Shown here: positions 34,314-43,553 of the stretch, in pieces
Numbering within the stretch: the stretch's first letter is position 1
Layout: every line of letters begins with the position of its first letter
Source: Flagellimonas lutimaris
Lineage (GTDB): Bacteria; Bacteroidota; Bacteroidia; Flavobacteriales; Flavobacteriaceae
Direction of reading: 5' to 3'
Length of the DNA stretch: 64,000 nt
Assembly: GCF_003581615.1 (NCBI RefSeq)
Contig: NZ_QXFH01000076.1
Location: 1-64,000, forward strand
Notes under the pieces: model-generated
The model's database searches: none
What the model saw: the letters and a program-made list of their open reading frames with translations, nothing else
What the model was told of the DNA's origin: nothing
Translations under genes and position numbers: made by a program

Positions 34314-36602
34314 ATGAATCAAGACTATATACAATCAAATCCATGGAGCATTATTGAAGAAGGTTTCGACAAGGAACGCGTGAAATCCTCCGAAAGCCTT
34401 TTTAGTATAGGCAATGGAGCTATGGGACAGCGCGCCAATTTTGAAGAATCCTATTCAGGGCCAACTTTTCAAGGAAGTTATATTGCCGGAGTTTATTATC
34501 CAGACAAAACCCGTGTTGGATGGTGGAAAAATGGATACCCAGAATACTTTGCCAAAGTATTAAATGCTCCTAATTGGATCGGTATCGATGTAAGCATAAA
34601 CGGTGAACCTTTGGATTTGGCCACTTGTACCAACATCAAAAATTTTAAGAGAGAACTTAATATGAAGGAAGGGTGGTACCGAAGAAACTTTATAGCTACC
34701 ACGCCCAACAATATTGAAATAGAAGTTGTTGCGACACGTTTTTTGAACCTGTCTCATGATGAAGTGGGGGCCATTCATTATCAAGTTACACCCCTTAATG
34801 CTGATGCTGAGATACTTTTTAAGCCATACATTGATGCTGGAATTACAAATGAAGACAGTAACTGGGATGATAAATTTTGGAATACCACCAACATTAAATC
34901 AGATAAAAACAGAGCTTTCATAGAGTCGCACACCATGAAGACCAATTTTAATGTGTGCACTTTTATGCAAGCCCATTTGGTCTATGGAGATACTATAAAA
35001 GACACTCCCCATTCGCTTAACCAAGAAGAACTTTCTATTGGTTTTGAATTCTCTCAAAAAGTAAAGAAAGGAGAGAAAGTAAGTTTGGTTAAGTATGGTG
35101 GTTATACAGTAGACCGAAACCATAAAGCCGATAAATTGACCGAAGCGGCCCATACAGCACTAGACCAAGTTTCTTCTCTTGGCTTTGATGGCCTTTTGGA
35201 AGAGCAGAAAAAAGCTTGGGCACGAATTTGGGAAATGAGCGATATAGCAATCCAAGGTGATGTAAAGGCACAACAAGGTATTCGTTTCAACATCTTCCAA
35301 TTGAACCAGACCTATTTAGGAACCGATTCCCGACTGAATATTGGACCAAAAGGATTCACAGGAGAAAAATATGGTGGAAGTACTTATTGGGATACCGAGG
35401 CCTATTGTCTTCCATTTTATATGGCCACCAAAAACCAAGAAGTAGCGCGAAAACTGCTCAAGTACCGCTACAATCATCTGGAAAAAGCGATTGAAAATGC
35501 CGAAAAATTAGGTTTTACAAATGGTGCGGCACTCTACCCAATGGTTACCATGAACGGCGAGGAATGCCACAACGAATGGGAGATTACCTTTGAGGAAATC
35601 CACAGAAACGGGGCCATAGCCTATGCCATTTTCAACTATTCAAGGTACACCCAAGACTATAGCTACGTACCAGAAATGGGATTGGAAGTACTTATTGGAA
35701 TAGCTCGATTTTGGCAACAACGAGTAAATTGGTCTGCACACCGCAACAGATACGTAATGCTCGGAGTAACCGGTCCGAACGAGTACGAGAACAACGTAAA
35801 CAACAATTGGTATACCAACTACTTGGCCAAATGGTGTTTGGAATATACGTTGGAACAATTGGAATACGTTCAGCAAGAACATCCAAATGACTATAAAAGG
35901 ATTTTGGATAAAACCCAATTGGGGAATGATGAAACCGGTTTATGGAAAAAAGTAGCTACCCATATGTACTTCCCCTATTCGGAAGAACATGGGGTTTATC
36001 TACAACAAGATGGATTCTTGGACAAAGATTTGATTCGTGTGGCCGACCTCGATAAAAAAGAACGCCCCATTAACCAACATTGGAGCTGGGACCGTATTCT
36101 CCGATCACCATACATTAAGCAAGCGGACACCCTGCAAGGCTTTTATTTCTTCGAAGACCACTTTACCAACAAGGAATTAGAAAAGCATTTCGATTTCTAT
36201 GAATCTTTCACGGTGCACGAATCCTCACTTTCACCTTGTGTGCATGCGATACAGGCAGCAAAATTGGGCCGTATGGAACAAGCGTACACTTTCTATCTCA
36301 GAACCTCACGATTGGATTTGGATGATTACAACAAAGAAGTGGAAGAAGGGCTCCACATTACCTCCATGGCAGGTACCTGGATGAGTATTGTAGAAGGTTT
36401 TGGTGGTATGCGCGTCAAAGACGGAAAACTTTGTTTTACTCCTCAAATTCCCGAGCAATGGGATATGTATTCCTTCAAACTTAATTTTAGAAATAGAGTT
36501 CTAAAAGTAACGGTTACACAAGAAGGAGCCGAATTTAAAATCGATGAGGGAGAAGCTTTGGAAATTGTTGTGGACGATAAACCTATTACCTTATCCGCTT
36601 AG
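34314..36602 (+). CDS. GH65 family disaccharide phosphorylase
   Basis: This 762-aa cytosolic enzyme phosphorolyses an alpha-glucosyl disaccharide (maltose, trehalose or kojibiose type) to beta-glucose-1-phosphate and glucose. It has an N-terminal super-sandwich domain (about 1-280) and an (alpha/alpha)6 barrel (about 320-700). Glu490 in GVTGPNEYENNVNNNWYTN is close to the known general acid Glu487 of Lactobacillus maltose phosphorylase. KYGGSTYWDTEAYCLPF and TSMAGTWMSIVEGFGGMRV are other conserved blocks. No beta-phosphoglucomutase, sugar transporter or GH13 gene adjoins, unlike the usual maltose cluster. Substrate within GH65 is uncertain. Confidence 0.92.
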   Translation: MNQDYIQSNPWSIIEEGFDKERVKSSESLFSIGNGAMGQRANFEESYSGPTFQGSYIAGVYYPDKTRVGWWKNGYPEYFAKVLNAPNWIGIDVSINGEPLDLATCTNIKNFKRELNMKEGWYRRNFIATTPNNIEIEVVATRFLNLSHDEVGAIHYQVTPLNADAEILFKPYIDAGITNEDSNWDDKFWNTTNIKSDKNRAFIESHTMKTNFNVCTFMQAHLVYGDTIKDTPHSLNQEELSIGFEFSQKVKKGEKVSLVKYGGYTVDRNHKADKLTEAAHTALDQVSSLGFDGLLEEQKKAWARIWEMSDIAIQGDVKAQQGIRFNIFQLNQTYLGTDSRLNIGPKGFTGEKYGGSTYWDTEAYCLPFYMATKNQEVARKLLKYRYNHLEKAIENAEKLGFTNGAALYPMVTMNGEECHNEWEITFEEIHRNGAIAYAIFNYSRYTQDYSYVPEMGLEVLIGIARFWQQRVNWSAHRNRYVMLGVTGPNEYENNVNNNWYTNYLAKWCLEYTLEQLEYVQQEHPNDYKRILDKTQLGNDETGLWKKVATHMYFPYSEEHGVYLQQDGFLDKDLIRVADLDKKERPINQHWSWDRILRSPYIKQADTLQGFYFFEDHFTNKELEKHFDFYESFTVHESSLSPCVHAIQAAKLGRMEQAYTFYLRTSRLDLDDYNKEVEEGLHITSMAGTWMSIVEGFGGMRVKDGKLCFTPQIPEQWDMYSFKLNFRNRVLKVTVTQEGAEFKIDEGEALEIVVDDKPITLSA

Positions 36603-36741
36603 TTGTAAAATTTGAATTACGCCAAAAAAAGTAAATACCAGGGATTGCTGTCAAATTGAGATGATTTCATCTAAAAAGTTCTAAAAACGGTCAATTTATG
36701 CGGCATTCAAAGTATTTTCATATCCACTTAAAAATTTAACC

Positions 36742-37446
36742 ATGAAAAGATTACTGCTATGCATTTTAGTATTTCAACTAGTAGGATGTGCTGAACTCCA
36801 ACAAGTTGTGAATCAATTGCCCCAAGGGCCTACTGGTATAGGAAATGACCAAATAGCTCAAGGTTTGCGCGAAGCCTTAAATATGGGCATTGAGAAACAA
36901 GTTAACAAGTTGACCAGCGAAAATGGGTTTTACAAAAACCAATTGGTAAAAATCCTTCTTCCCGAAGAATTACAAAAAGTGGACAAAACTTTGCGGGACA
37001 TAGGTTTATCTAGCTTGGCCGATGAAGGTTTGAGAATAATCAATCGTGCCGCCGAAGATGCCGTAGGCGAAGCAACTCCCATTTTTGTTGATGCTGTTAA
37101 AGGAATTACTTTCAACGATGCCAAACAGATTCTTTTAGGAAACGATAATGCAGCCACCCAGTATTTACAACAGGCTACCAAGACTCAATTGTACAATAAG
37201 TTTAATCCGATTATCAAGAATTCCTTCCAAAAAGTAGGAGCAGACCAAATCTGGAGCAATATCATTACGAGGTACAACAACTTACCCTTGACCAATGATG
37301 TAAATCCTGATTTAACCGATTATACGACCAATGAAGCTTTGGAAGGGGTATACACGATGATTGCTTTGGAAGAAAAAGAAATTAGGACAAAAGTTTCGTC
37401 AAGAACAACAGATTTGTTAAAAAAGGTCTTTGCTCTTCAAGATTAA
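36742..37446 (+). CDS. DUF4197 lipoprotein
   Basis: This 234-aa protein has a lipobox (CILVFQLVGCAEL, Cys16) and a DUF4197 body: GLREALNMGIEKQVNKLTSENGFYKN, VKILLPEELQKVDKTLRDIGL, NDAKQILLGNDNAATQYLQQATKTQLYNKFNPIIKNS. It is helical, probably on the inner leaflet of the outer membrane, and of unknown role. It is transcribed alone toward a terminator. Confidence 0.9.
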   Translation: MKRLLLCILVFQLVGCAELQQVVNQLPQGPTGIGNDQIAQGLREALNMGIEKQVNKLTSENGFYKNQLVKILLPEELQKVDKTLRDIGLSSLADEGLRIINRAAEDAVGEATPIFVDAVKGITFNDAKQILLGNDNAATQYLQQATKTQLYNKFNPIIKNSFQKVGADQIWSNIITRYNNLPLTNDVNPDLTDYTTNEALEGVYTMIALEEKEIRTKVSSRTTDLLKKVFALQD

Positions 37447-37615
37447 TCACAATTTTTTATTAATAATGCAATAACTTGAAAAATAATGCGTTATAAGCTC
37501 AATAATTAAGAGTAATTATAACAAAATCCTAAAGTTAAATTAACCTTGACCTGAAGGTTAAGCTTGAATTTTGTAAAAGTTATCTGAGTTAGCATTTTTT
37601 TGAGTTAGTTAGTTT

Positions 37616-37643
37616 AAAAACCGGTGTTCTTCACCGGTTTTTT
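37616..37643. terminator. Bidirectional terminator
   Basis: AAAAACCGGTG-TTCTT-CACCGGTTTTTTG forms a perfect stem bounded by A and T runs. It serves the DUF4197 gene on the plus strand and overlaps the stop of the convergent DUF1579-like gene. Confidence 0.9.
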
Positions 37644-38155
37644 GTTTTCTCAACTTTTTGATAAACCCCATCAAAAGCAATGGAGACATTATTCTCTTGT
37701 CCTAGGACCTCCCAAAGTTGCCTAACAGTTCCATCTTCATTTTTGGTCCAAGTAATACGGTTCCTATATTTTTTGCCATCAGCTTTGGTAAATTCATCCG
37801 AAGTTAAAATCATTTGATTGCCAACCCGATGTCCTTTCAATTTCAGAGAAGCCCCAGCATTATCAATCCACAACTGTTCCCATTCATTGGTTTGGGTATT
37901 GTAGAAATTGAGACTGGTTCCTGTATACCCAGCTTTGGCACTGGTCCAGTTTTCTCGAATCACACAACCATCCTCTTCCCTTCGGATTACACTTGAACCT
38001 GCAGGAGAACCACCTTGGGAATTGACCACTTCCCATTCCCCAATCCAAAAATCAAAAGCTCTGTGGTTTTCGGAGCAGCAATTGCAATTATTCGCACTCT
38101 GCCCGCACAATACGACTTGAAATAACAATGTGAAAATGAATAATAACTTTCTCAT
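37631..38155 (-). CDS. DUF1579-like secreted protein
   Basis: This 174-aa protein has a signal peptide (MRKLLFIFTLLFQVVLCGQS) and then a lipocalin-like beta-rich domain: HRAFDFWIGEWEVVNSQGG, SSVIRREEDGCVIRENW, SLNFYNTQTNEWEQLWIDNAGASLKLKGHRVG. The W-x-G-x-W opening is typical of DUF1579 and related small barrels. A CNCC cluster directly follows the signal. Ligand or role unknown. Confidence 0.8.
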   Translation of the reverse strand: MRKLLFIFTLLFQVVLCGQSANNCNCCSENHRAFDFWIGEWEVVNSQGGSPAGSSVIRREEDGCVIRENWTSAKAGYTGTSLNFYNTQTNEWEQLWIDNAGASLKLKGHRVGNQMILTSDEFTKADGKKYRNRITWTKNEDGTVRQLWEVLGQENNVSIAFDGVYQKVEKTKNR

Positions 38156-38326
38156 ACAAACAACATTAACCTGTTGGTCAACTCTTATTAAAGGTACATT
38201 AATTTTATTCTAACCGAATGTAAGCAAATTCACTATATGAGATACTTTACGTTAAATTTTAGATAAATAACCTGATTTTTAGACGTATACCAACATTTAT
38301 CATAGTCCATCAGCCTGTTTTGAACG

Positions 38327-38334
38327 TATCTTTG
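38327..38334 (+). promoter_or_regulatory. TATCTTTG -7 box upstream of a 64-aa gene
   Basis: TATCTTTG matches the Bacteroidota TAnnTTTG -7 element. It lies 22 bp before the ATG of the small gene at 38357. No clear TTG sits at the usual upstream spacing, so this is a half match. Confidence 0.45.
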
Positions 38335-38356
38335 TTATTAACAAATCTTGAGAGCT

Positions 38357-38551
38357 ATGAATAATCAGTATTGTAAAGTTGGGTCAGTCACACCGATCAC
38401 CAGTGTAAGCCAAGCAGCATCAGTTTTGGAAGTAATGCACAACCATTTTATGGAGAAAGCTGCCAGCGTATCTGGTAAGGATAGCCAATTGGGAGAATTC
38501 TTCAAAAGAAAAGCGCAGAGCCTAAAAAAGGTATTGGAGAGCTTAGCCTAA
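38357..38551 (+). CDS. Small hypothetical protein (64 aa)
   Basis: The frame from ATG 38357 (an in-frame TTG lies 9 bp upstream) encodes 64 residues: a short N-terminal part (MNNQYCKVGSVTPITSVSQ), then two helices (AASVLEVMHNHFMEKAASV and SQLGEFFKRKAQSLKKVLESLA). It is convergent with pyrF, with only 3 bp between the stops. A -7 box upstream and clean amphipathic helices argue that it is real. Family not recognised. Confidence 0.6.
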   Translation: MNNQYCKVGSVTPITSVSQAASVLEVMHNHFMEKAASVSGKDSQLGEFFKRKAQSLKKVLESLA

Positions 38552-38554
38552 GCT

Positions 38555-39376
38555 TTAGGCTAGTTTTGCCAATTCAACAGCCATTTCCTGTTGGATTTCT
38601 TGTGCCTTTTTCGCAGCGATATTTGCAAAATCCAACCCTGTTGATGCATATAAAATACCTCGTGAGGAATTTACCAGCAAACCTACATCCTTGGTAATTC
38701 CATATTTGCAAACTTCTTGCAAACTTCCGCCTTGCGCACCTACCCCTGGCACCAATAAAAAGTTTTCTGGTACAATTTTTCTGATATCTTCTAGATACGT
38801 AGCCTTAGTCGCACCAACAACATACATTAATCTTTCAGCGCCTTTATACGTTTTGGACACGGATAAAACCTCTTTATACAATTCCTGACCATCCACATTT
38901 CTAGTCTGAAAATCAAATGCACCTTGATTAGATGTTAGTGCCAATAAAATGGTATGCCTATCCTCGAACTCCAAAAAGGGTTCGACAGAGTCTTTGCCCA
39001 TATAGGGTGCGATAGTGATGGAATCAAAATCCATGGTCTCGAAAAATGCCTTGGCATATCTCGTGGATGTGTTCCCGATATCTCCACGTTTGGCATCTGC
39101 AATCGTGAACATTTCTGGATGATTGACATTTAAATATTCCATGGTGCGGTCCAAAGATTTCCATCCCTGCAGACCATAGGCTTCATAAAAAGCAATATTG
39201 GGCTTGTAGGCCACACAAAAGGGATGTGTAGCATCAATAATGGCCTTGTTGAAAGAAAAAATGGGATCTTCGTCTTTTAGAAGATGTTTTGGAATTTTAT
39301 CTAAATCTGTGTCGAGGCCAACACAGAGAAATGATTTTTTTTGATGTATTTGGGAAATTAAATCTTCTATTTTCAT
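38555..39376 (-). CDS. pyrF: Orotidine 5'-phosphate decarboxylase
   Basis: This 273-aa enzyme makes UMP from OMP, the last step of pyrimidine synthesis. The active-site block [23 protein letters not shown] carries the Asp-x-Lys-x-x-Asp charge network, and late [11 protein letters not shown] and [11 protein letters not shown] bind phosphate. Length of about 270 marks the longer type-2 enzyme rather than the 230-240 aa E. coli type. It follows prfA by 42 bp on the same strand. Confidence 0.95.
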   Translation of the reverse strand: MKIEDLISQIHQKKSFLCVGLDTDLDKIPKHLLKDEDPIFSFNKAIIDATHPFCVAYKPNIAFYEAYGLQGWKSLDRTMEYLNVNHPEMFTIADAKRGDIGNTSTRYAKAFFETMDFDSITIAPYMGKDSVEPFLEFEDRHTILLALTSNQGAFDFQTRNVDGQELYKEVLSVSKTYKGAERLMYVVGATKATYLEDIRKIVPENFLLVPGVGAQGGSLQEVCKYGITKDVGLLVNSSRGILYASTGLDFANIAAKKAQEIQQEMAVELAKLA

Positions 39377-39418
39377 TTTGAATGGTTCTCGACCGTGACT
39401 GAACTGAGAATTAACAGA

Positions 39419-40495
39419 TTAAAATATTTCCGAAGCTTCTTTGAGTTTCTCGGTGTTTTCCACCAACATCAACTCATCAATAATTTTTTGGATATCGCCG
39501 TTGATGATATTCTGTAAATCATAAAGTGTTAGACCAATTCGGTGATCGGTCACCCTACCCTGTGGATAATTGTACGTCCGGATTTTCGCCGAACGGTCAC
39601 CACTGCTTACCTGCGAATTACGTTTGGCAGCATCTTCGGCCTGTTTTTTGGCCAATTCCATATCATATAAACGGGAGCGAAGTACCTTAAAGGCTTTGTC
39701 CTTGTTCTTATGTTGGGATTTTTCATCTTGACATTGCGCCACAATCCCTGTAGGTTCGTGCGTTAAACGCACCGCAGAATAGGTTGTGTTCACCGATTGT
39801 CCACCAGGCCCTGAAGAACAGAAATAATCTATCCGTACATCCTTGGGGTCAATCTGCACATCAAACTCTTCCGCTTCGGGAATCACCATCACGGTAGCCG
39901 CACTGGTATGCACCCTACCTTGGGTTTCGGTCTGTGGCACACGCTGCACACGGTGCACCCCTGCTTCAAACTTAAGAGTTCCGTATACATCTTCGCCATT
40001 CACCTCAAAGTGGATTTCCTTGTATCCACCACTGGTACCCTCGCTTAAATCGATGACGTTGGTCTTCCATCCTTTGGATTCGCAATATTTGGTATACATG
40101 CGGAACAAATCTCCCGCAAAAATACTGGCTTCATCTCCACCAGTTCCCGCCCTGATTTCCATCACCACGTTCTTCTCATCTTCAGGATCTTTGGGAATCA
40201 ACAGGTATTTAATTTCTTCTTCCAACTTGGGCAAGGCACTTTTGGCCTCATCCAATTGCATTTTGGCCATTTCCAACATTTCCGCATCACTTCCATCGGC
40301 AATAATTTCTTCGGCTTCTTGGATATTGTTGGTAAGGGTAATGTATTCGTCGCGTTTGTCGCTGAGCAACTTCAAGTCTTTGTACTCCTTGTTCAGTTTT
40401 ACATAACGCTTTTGGTCCGAAATAATATCGGGCTGTATGATAAGGTCCGAAACCTCGTCAAAACGCTGTTTTACGATGTTGAGTTTGTCTAGCAT
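39419..40495 (-). CDS. prfA: Peptide chain release factor 1
   Basis: This 358-aa factor ends translation at UAA and UAG. It has an N-terminal coiled-coil domain (1-100), a codon-recognition domain with [26 protein letters not shown], the peptidyl-hydrolysis GGQ in [12 protein letters not shown] (about 232-238) and the C-terminal [20 protein letters not shown]. Upstream on the same strand is the DUF3570 gene, 68 bp away. Confidence 0.97.
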   Translation of the reverse strand: MLDKLNIVKQRFDEVSDLIIQPDIISDQKRYVKLNKEYKDLKLLSDKRDEYITLTNNIQEAEEIIADGSDAEMLEMAKMQLDEAKSALPKLEEEIKYLLIPKDPEDEKNVVMEIRAGTGGDEASIFAGDLFRMYTKYCESKGWKTNVIDLSEGTSGGYKEIHFEVNGEDVYGTLKFEAGVHRVQRVPQTETQGRVHTSAATVMVIPEAEEFDVQIDPKDVRIDYFCSSGPGGQSVNTTYSAVRLTHEPTGIVAQCQDEKSQHKNKDKAFKVLRSRLYDMELAKKQAEDAAKRNSQVSSGDRSAKIRTYNYPQGRVTDHRIGLTLYDLQNIINGDIQKIIDELMLVENTEKLKEASEIF

Positions 40496-40563
40496 AAATC
40501 AATCCTCCTATAGGAATGCGAATTTACGATTTTTTAGTTGGATTATTTTCCAACTAAATGAGG

Positions 40564-41859
40564 TCAGTTACCAACAAAAGTAGTCCCAAGAGTGACGATG
40601 AAGGCATTGAGGCCATCACTCCGATCATATTGGCTAAATCGTAGGTTGATGGTCTTCAATCCAAAATTGAGGACTTGGGCTCTCGTAAAAATATCCTTGT
40701 ACTGCACCCCTATCCCATATTGATGGGCATTGTAATTGGACAAATCATAGTCCGAAGTATAAAAATCATCCGTAGACAACGCCTGTTCCTTTGGGTAAAA
40801 ATAATCTGCTGCAGTTTGGGTATAGTATCGATAAGTCGGATACAAAGTGAATTTATCGGTCAACTTGAATGGAGCTTCCAGACTTGCGGTGTGGGAGCTA
40901 ATGCCCCAATCGTCCCAATAAAAACGGTAATAGGAACGTAGCACTACCAAATCGTTCAAATAATAATTTAAACGACCACCCACGGGTATCTTAAATCGAC
41001 TATCGGGCAATTGCTCCACATTGTCCGCCAATTGGAAATCATCAATATAAAAATCTTCAAAATCCGAGAAATACACCCGTTGGAACGGCGTGCTCAACAA
41101 CCCGTTTTGGGAAACCACATCTATAAATAGGGCGCCTTGCAATTTTTGACTCAAAATTTGGGAAAAGCTTAATGACAGTGCATAGGAGTTCCTGTTCTCG
41201 CTTTCAAACTCTGAAAAAATAGGATTGTAAGTTCCATTTCCTGTAATGCGGTCATCAAAGAAACCATCACGAAGTTCAATAGGATAAACAGCATTCCATT
41301 TGTCCAAAAATACTTTCCCACTTAGCGTGATTTCCGTATTCTTTTCGTTGAACAATTTGGTATAGCTACCTCCAAAACCAATTGAAAAATAATCGTACTC
41401 CGATGAAAAATAAGCATTGGCACTCCAAATAGCATTCCTGTCATCTGAACTGTGTGAATATGATGGGTTGATATAGGCCAACAAATCCTTTCGAGATTCT
41501 CCGGATGAGGCATCAAAAGGAGTAACATTGAGACCACCATCCAAAGGATTTACATTGCTTGAGGATGCCGAAGTATAGGCGGACAATCCAACATCCACCG
41601 TCAAAATATCATCTTCGTTCATGGGCATTCGCAAAACTATACTTGAAGTAGCATCAGTCAGTTCCTCGGTACCTTCACCTCCAGTCACCGCAGCATTCTG
41701 TCCATCTTGACTATAATAACTGAAAAGCAAATCCACCTCGCTTGCCTCTAATACCCGACGCTTATATGAAGCATCATTTTGTTGCGCCCAACTCACGGAT
41801 ACCATCAAAAACAATATTAAAACAAAAATGAGTTTTGTTGATTTGGATGTCTGATTCAT
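40564..41859 (-). CDS. DUF3570 outer-membrane barrel
   Basis: This 431-aa protein has a signal peptide (to about residue 26, SVSWAQQ). Many amphipathic beta strands end in a hydrophobic C-terminus (AFIVTLGTTFVGN), as in outer-membrane barrels. DUF3570 hallmarks are VDLLFSYYSQDG, an exposed SAYTSASSSNVNPLDGG loop and ESRKDLLAYINPSYSHS. It is the last gene of the cluster Rieske, thioredoxin-like, ApbE, DUF4266, DUF3570, with 24 bp to DUF4266. A pore or export route for the DUF4266 lipoprotein, or an electron conduit, is possible; neither is shown. Confidence 0.88.
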   Translation of the reverse strand: MNQTSKSTKLIFVLILFLMVSVSWAQQNDASYKRRVLEASEVDLLFSYYSQDGQNAAVTGGEGTEELTDATSSIVLRMPMNEDDILTVDVGLSAYTSASSSNVNPLDGGLNVTPFDASSGESRKDLLAYINPSYSHSSDDRNAIWSANAYFSSEYDYFSIGFGGSYTKLFNEKNTEITLSGKVFLDKWNAVYPIELRDGFFDDRITGNGTYNPIFSEFESENRNSYALSLSFSQILSQKLQGALFIDVVSQNGLLSTPFQRVYFSDFEDFYIDDFQLADNVEQLPDSRFKIPVGGRLNYYLNDLVVLRSYYRFYWDDWGISSHTASLEAPFKLTDKFTLYPTYRYYTQTAADYFYPKEQALSTDDFYTSDYDLSNYNAHQYGIGVQYKDIFTRAQVLNFGLKTINLRFSQYDRSDGLNAFIVTLGTTFVGN

Positions 41860-41883
41860 CTGATTTGAATAGCTTTTATCTCT

Positions 41884-42093
41884 TTAATTACATCCACATC
41901 CACCACCTGTTTTGCCCCCGTTGGCACCAGCGGAAGCCTCCCTATAAATATGAAAATTGGTCTCGAAGCGTTCACATGGTCTTGCGCTCAACTGCATCTC
42001 ATCATCATTCACATAAACCTTGTCGTACTCGCGAACGGCAACGCAGGAACTCGAAAAAATCAAAAGCAACAATAAGAAAAGTGGTCTTCCCAT
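41884..42093 (-). CDS. DUF4266 small Cys-tailed lipoprotein
   Basis: This 69-aa protein has a lipoprotein signal (LLLLIFSSSC, lipid Cys17). The mature part of about 52 residues holds YDKVYVNDDEMQLSARPCERFETNFHIYREAS-type DUF4266 features (quoted in part: DEMQLSARPCERFE) and a Gly-rich tail ending GGGCGCN, giving Cys40, Cys66 and Cys68. It should be tethered at a membrane outside the cytoplasm. The CxC tail could bind metal, form disulfides with the neighbouring thioredoxin-like protein, or accept a modification. It is always seen by me with DUF3570, ApbE and a thioredoxin-like gene; role unknown. Confidence 0.88.
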   Translation of the reverse strand: MGRPLFLLLLLIFSSSCVAVREYDKVYVNDDEMQLSARPCERFETNFHIYREASAGANGGKTGGGCGCN

Positions 42094-42105
42094 ACTTTAA
42101 ATGTA

Positions 42106-43101
42106 CTAATTCGTATCGAACATGATTCCTGAACTTTTATGAACTTTGTTTTCAGCGTCGATAACAACTGCTTCCAAACCATCAATCTGGTTGATCATGT
42201 GCAAACCAACATCTCGCCCCATGATAAATACGGCCGTGGCCATAGCATCGCATAACTCTGCTTGTTTGGCAAATATCGACACGCTGTTTATCCCCCGTGT
42301 AGGATACCCTGTTCGTGGGTCTATTATATGTGAATACTTTTCCCCATCCAGAATAATATATTTTTCATAATTCCCCGATGTAGCCACAGAGGATTCTATT
42401 ATTGGCAACCAACTAAACACTTTGTCCTTGCTCAAAGGGTTGGCAATACCCACCAACCATTTTTCACCCGTTACTTTGGTTCCCCAAGTAGTAAGATCTC
42501 CCGAAGCGTTAATGATTCCGCCTTTTACATCTTTGGAAACCAAAAGATCTTTGGCCCTATCGGCAGCATAACCTTTACCAATGGCGCCAAATCCAATACA
42601 CATACCCTTTTCGGGCAAGAAAACGGTCTGGTTATCATGGTCTAGCTGAATTTTTTTATAGCCGACTTTGGAAACGGATTTTCTAATGCTTTCTTCAGAA
42701 GGAACTTTGTCCATAGTTCCATCAAATCTCCATATCTCATCCATGGAGGCATAAGTGATATCAAAAGCGCCATCGGTTATTTCTGATATTTTGATGGATC
42801 GCTCGATTAAATTGAAGAGTTCTCGACTTACCTTGACTGGTTTAATTCCCGCATTTTTATTGACCAATGAGGTTTCGGAGTCCTTATTCCAGGACGAGAT
42901 TATCTTCTCTATACGTTCAATTTCCGAAACGGCTTCGTCAATATTGATATAGCCTATTTCCTCGTTTGGAGCTACCACAGTAATCTCAAACCGGGTCCCC
43001 ATCAATTTCAAGGTTTTTTTTACAGTGACATCCGTTTGCCGAGACTGCCCAAATGACAACAAACAACAAAAGCTGCAGGCTAAGGCAATCAAAGTTTTCA
43101 T
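42106..43101 (-). CDS. apbE: FAD:protein FMN transferase ApbE
   Basis: This 331-aa exported enzyme attaches FMN from FAD to Ser/Thr of target proteins. It has a signal peptide (MKTLIALACSFCCLLSFGQ). The ApbE core includes MGTRFEITV, SETSLVNKNAG, DGAFDITYASM, IGFGAIGKGYAADRAKDLL, GIINASGDLTTWG, and the metal/FAD site around SHIIDPRTGYP and LCDAMATAVFIMG. It overlaps the thioredoxin-like gene by 4 bp (ATGA). No standard flavinylation target (an FMN-bind protein or NqrC/RnfG) is encoded nearby, so its substrate is open. Confidence 0.95.
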   Translation of the reverse strand: MKTLIALACSFCCLLSFGQSRQTDVTVKKTLKLMGTRFEITVVAPNEEIGYINIDEAVSEIERIEKIISSWNKDSETSLVNKNAGIKPVKVSRELFNLIERSIKISEITDGAFDITYASMDEIWRFDGTMDKVPSEESIRKSVSKVGYKKIQLDHDNQTVFLPEKGMCIGFGAIGKGYAADRAKDLLVSKDVKGGIINASGDLTTWGTKVTGEKWLVGIANPLSKDKVFSWLPIIESSVATSGNYEKYIILDGEKYSHIIDPRTGYPTRGINSVSIFAKQAELCDAMATAVFIMGRDVGLHMINQIDGLEAVVIDAENKVHKSSGIMFDTN

Positions 43102-43535
43102 TTCAGAAATTTATTTAATGTCTTGATGTATTTTTCGGGACTGGTTCGGGCTACAAAACCAGTGGTGCCCAAAACATTTTGGTTTTTGTCCATTACCACC
43201 ACCAACGGAAAATAACCCTTTGGGTTATATTTTTCGGCTAGCGACTTATTTACGTTTAATTTTTCTTGTGGTAATTGGTTTTTCTTTTTTCGTGGAAAAT
43301 CAGCATCATACATTACATAGTGTTCCACAGCGTAGGTTCTGAATTCCTCGGCATCAAAAATGTGACGCTTTAAACGGATACACGGCGCACACCAATCGGA
43401 ACCGGAAAACACCAAAACAATGGGTTTGTCCTCATCAGCAGCCTTGGTAAGGGCATCATCAAAACTATCTTGCCATTGTTGGGCCTGAAGTATGCCAGAA
43501 AAGGTAAAAATTATTAAATAGAATAACTGTTTCAT
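43098..43535 (-). CDS. Thioredoxin-fold protein, exported
   Basis: This 145-aa protein has a signal peptide (MKQLFYLIIFTFSGILQAQ). The thioredoxin-like fold has W-C-A-P-C in VFSGSDWCAPCIRLKRHIF (about 45-63), YVMYDADFPRKKKNQLP, and a cis-Pro region around GYFPLVVVMDKNQNVLG. It likely reduces or isomerises disulfides in the periplasm; the adjacent Cys-rich DUF4266 lipoprotein is an obvious candidate partner. It is translationally coupled to apbE. Confidence 0.9.
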   Translation of the reverse strand: MKQLFYLIIFTFSGILQAQQWQDSFDDALTKAADEDKPIVLVFSGSDWCAPCIRLKRHIFDAEEFRTYAVEHYVMYDADFPRKKKNQLPQEKLNVNKSLAEKYNPKGYFPLVVVMDKNQNVLGTTGFVARTSPEKYIKTLNKFLK

Positions 43536-43553
43536 ACGATTTGGGATTTAAAA

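Noticed and set aside
39843..40406. 187-codon open frame on the plus strand
   Set aside because: Antisense to prfA, whose protein is unambiguous.
41640..41680. TDATSS in the DUF3570 protein as a flavinylation site for ApbE
   Set aside because: The known acceptor pattern is roughly SGATxT/S; here Gly is replaced by Asp and the context is a beta-barrel strand. Not enough to claim.
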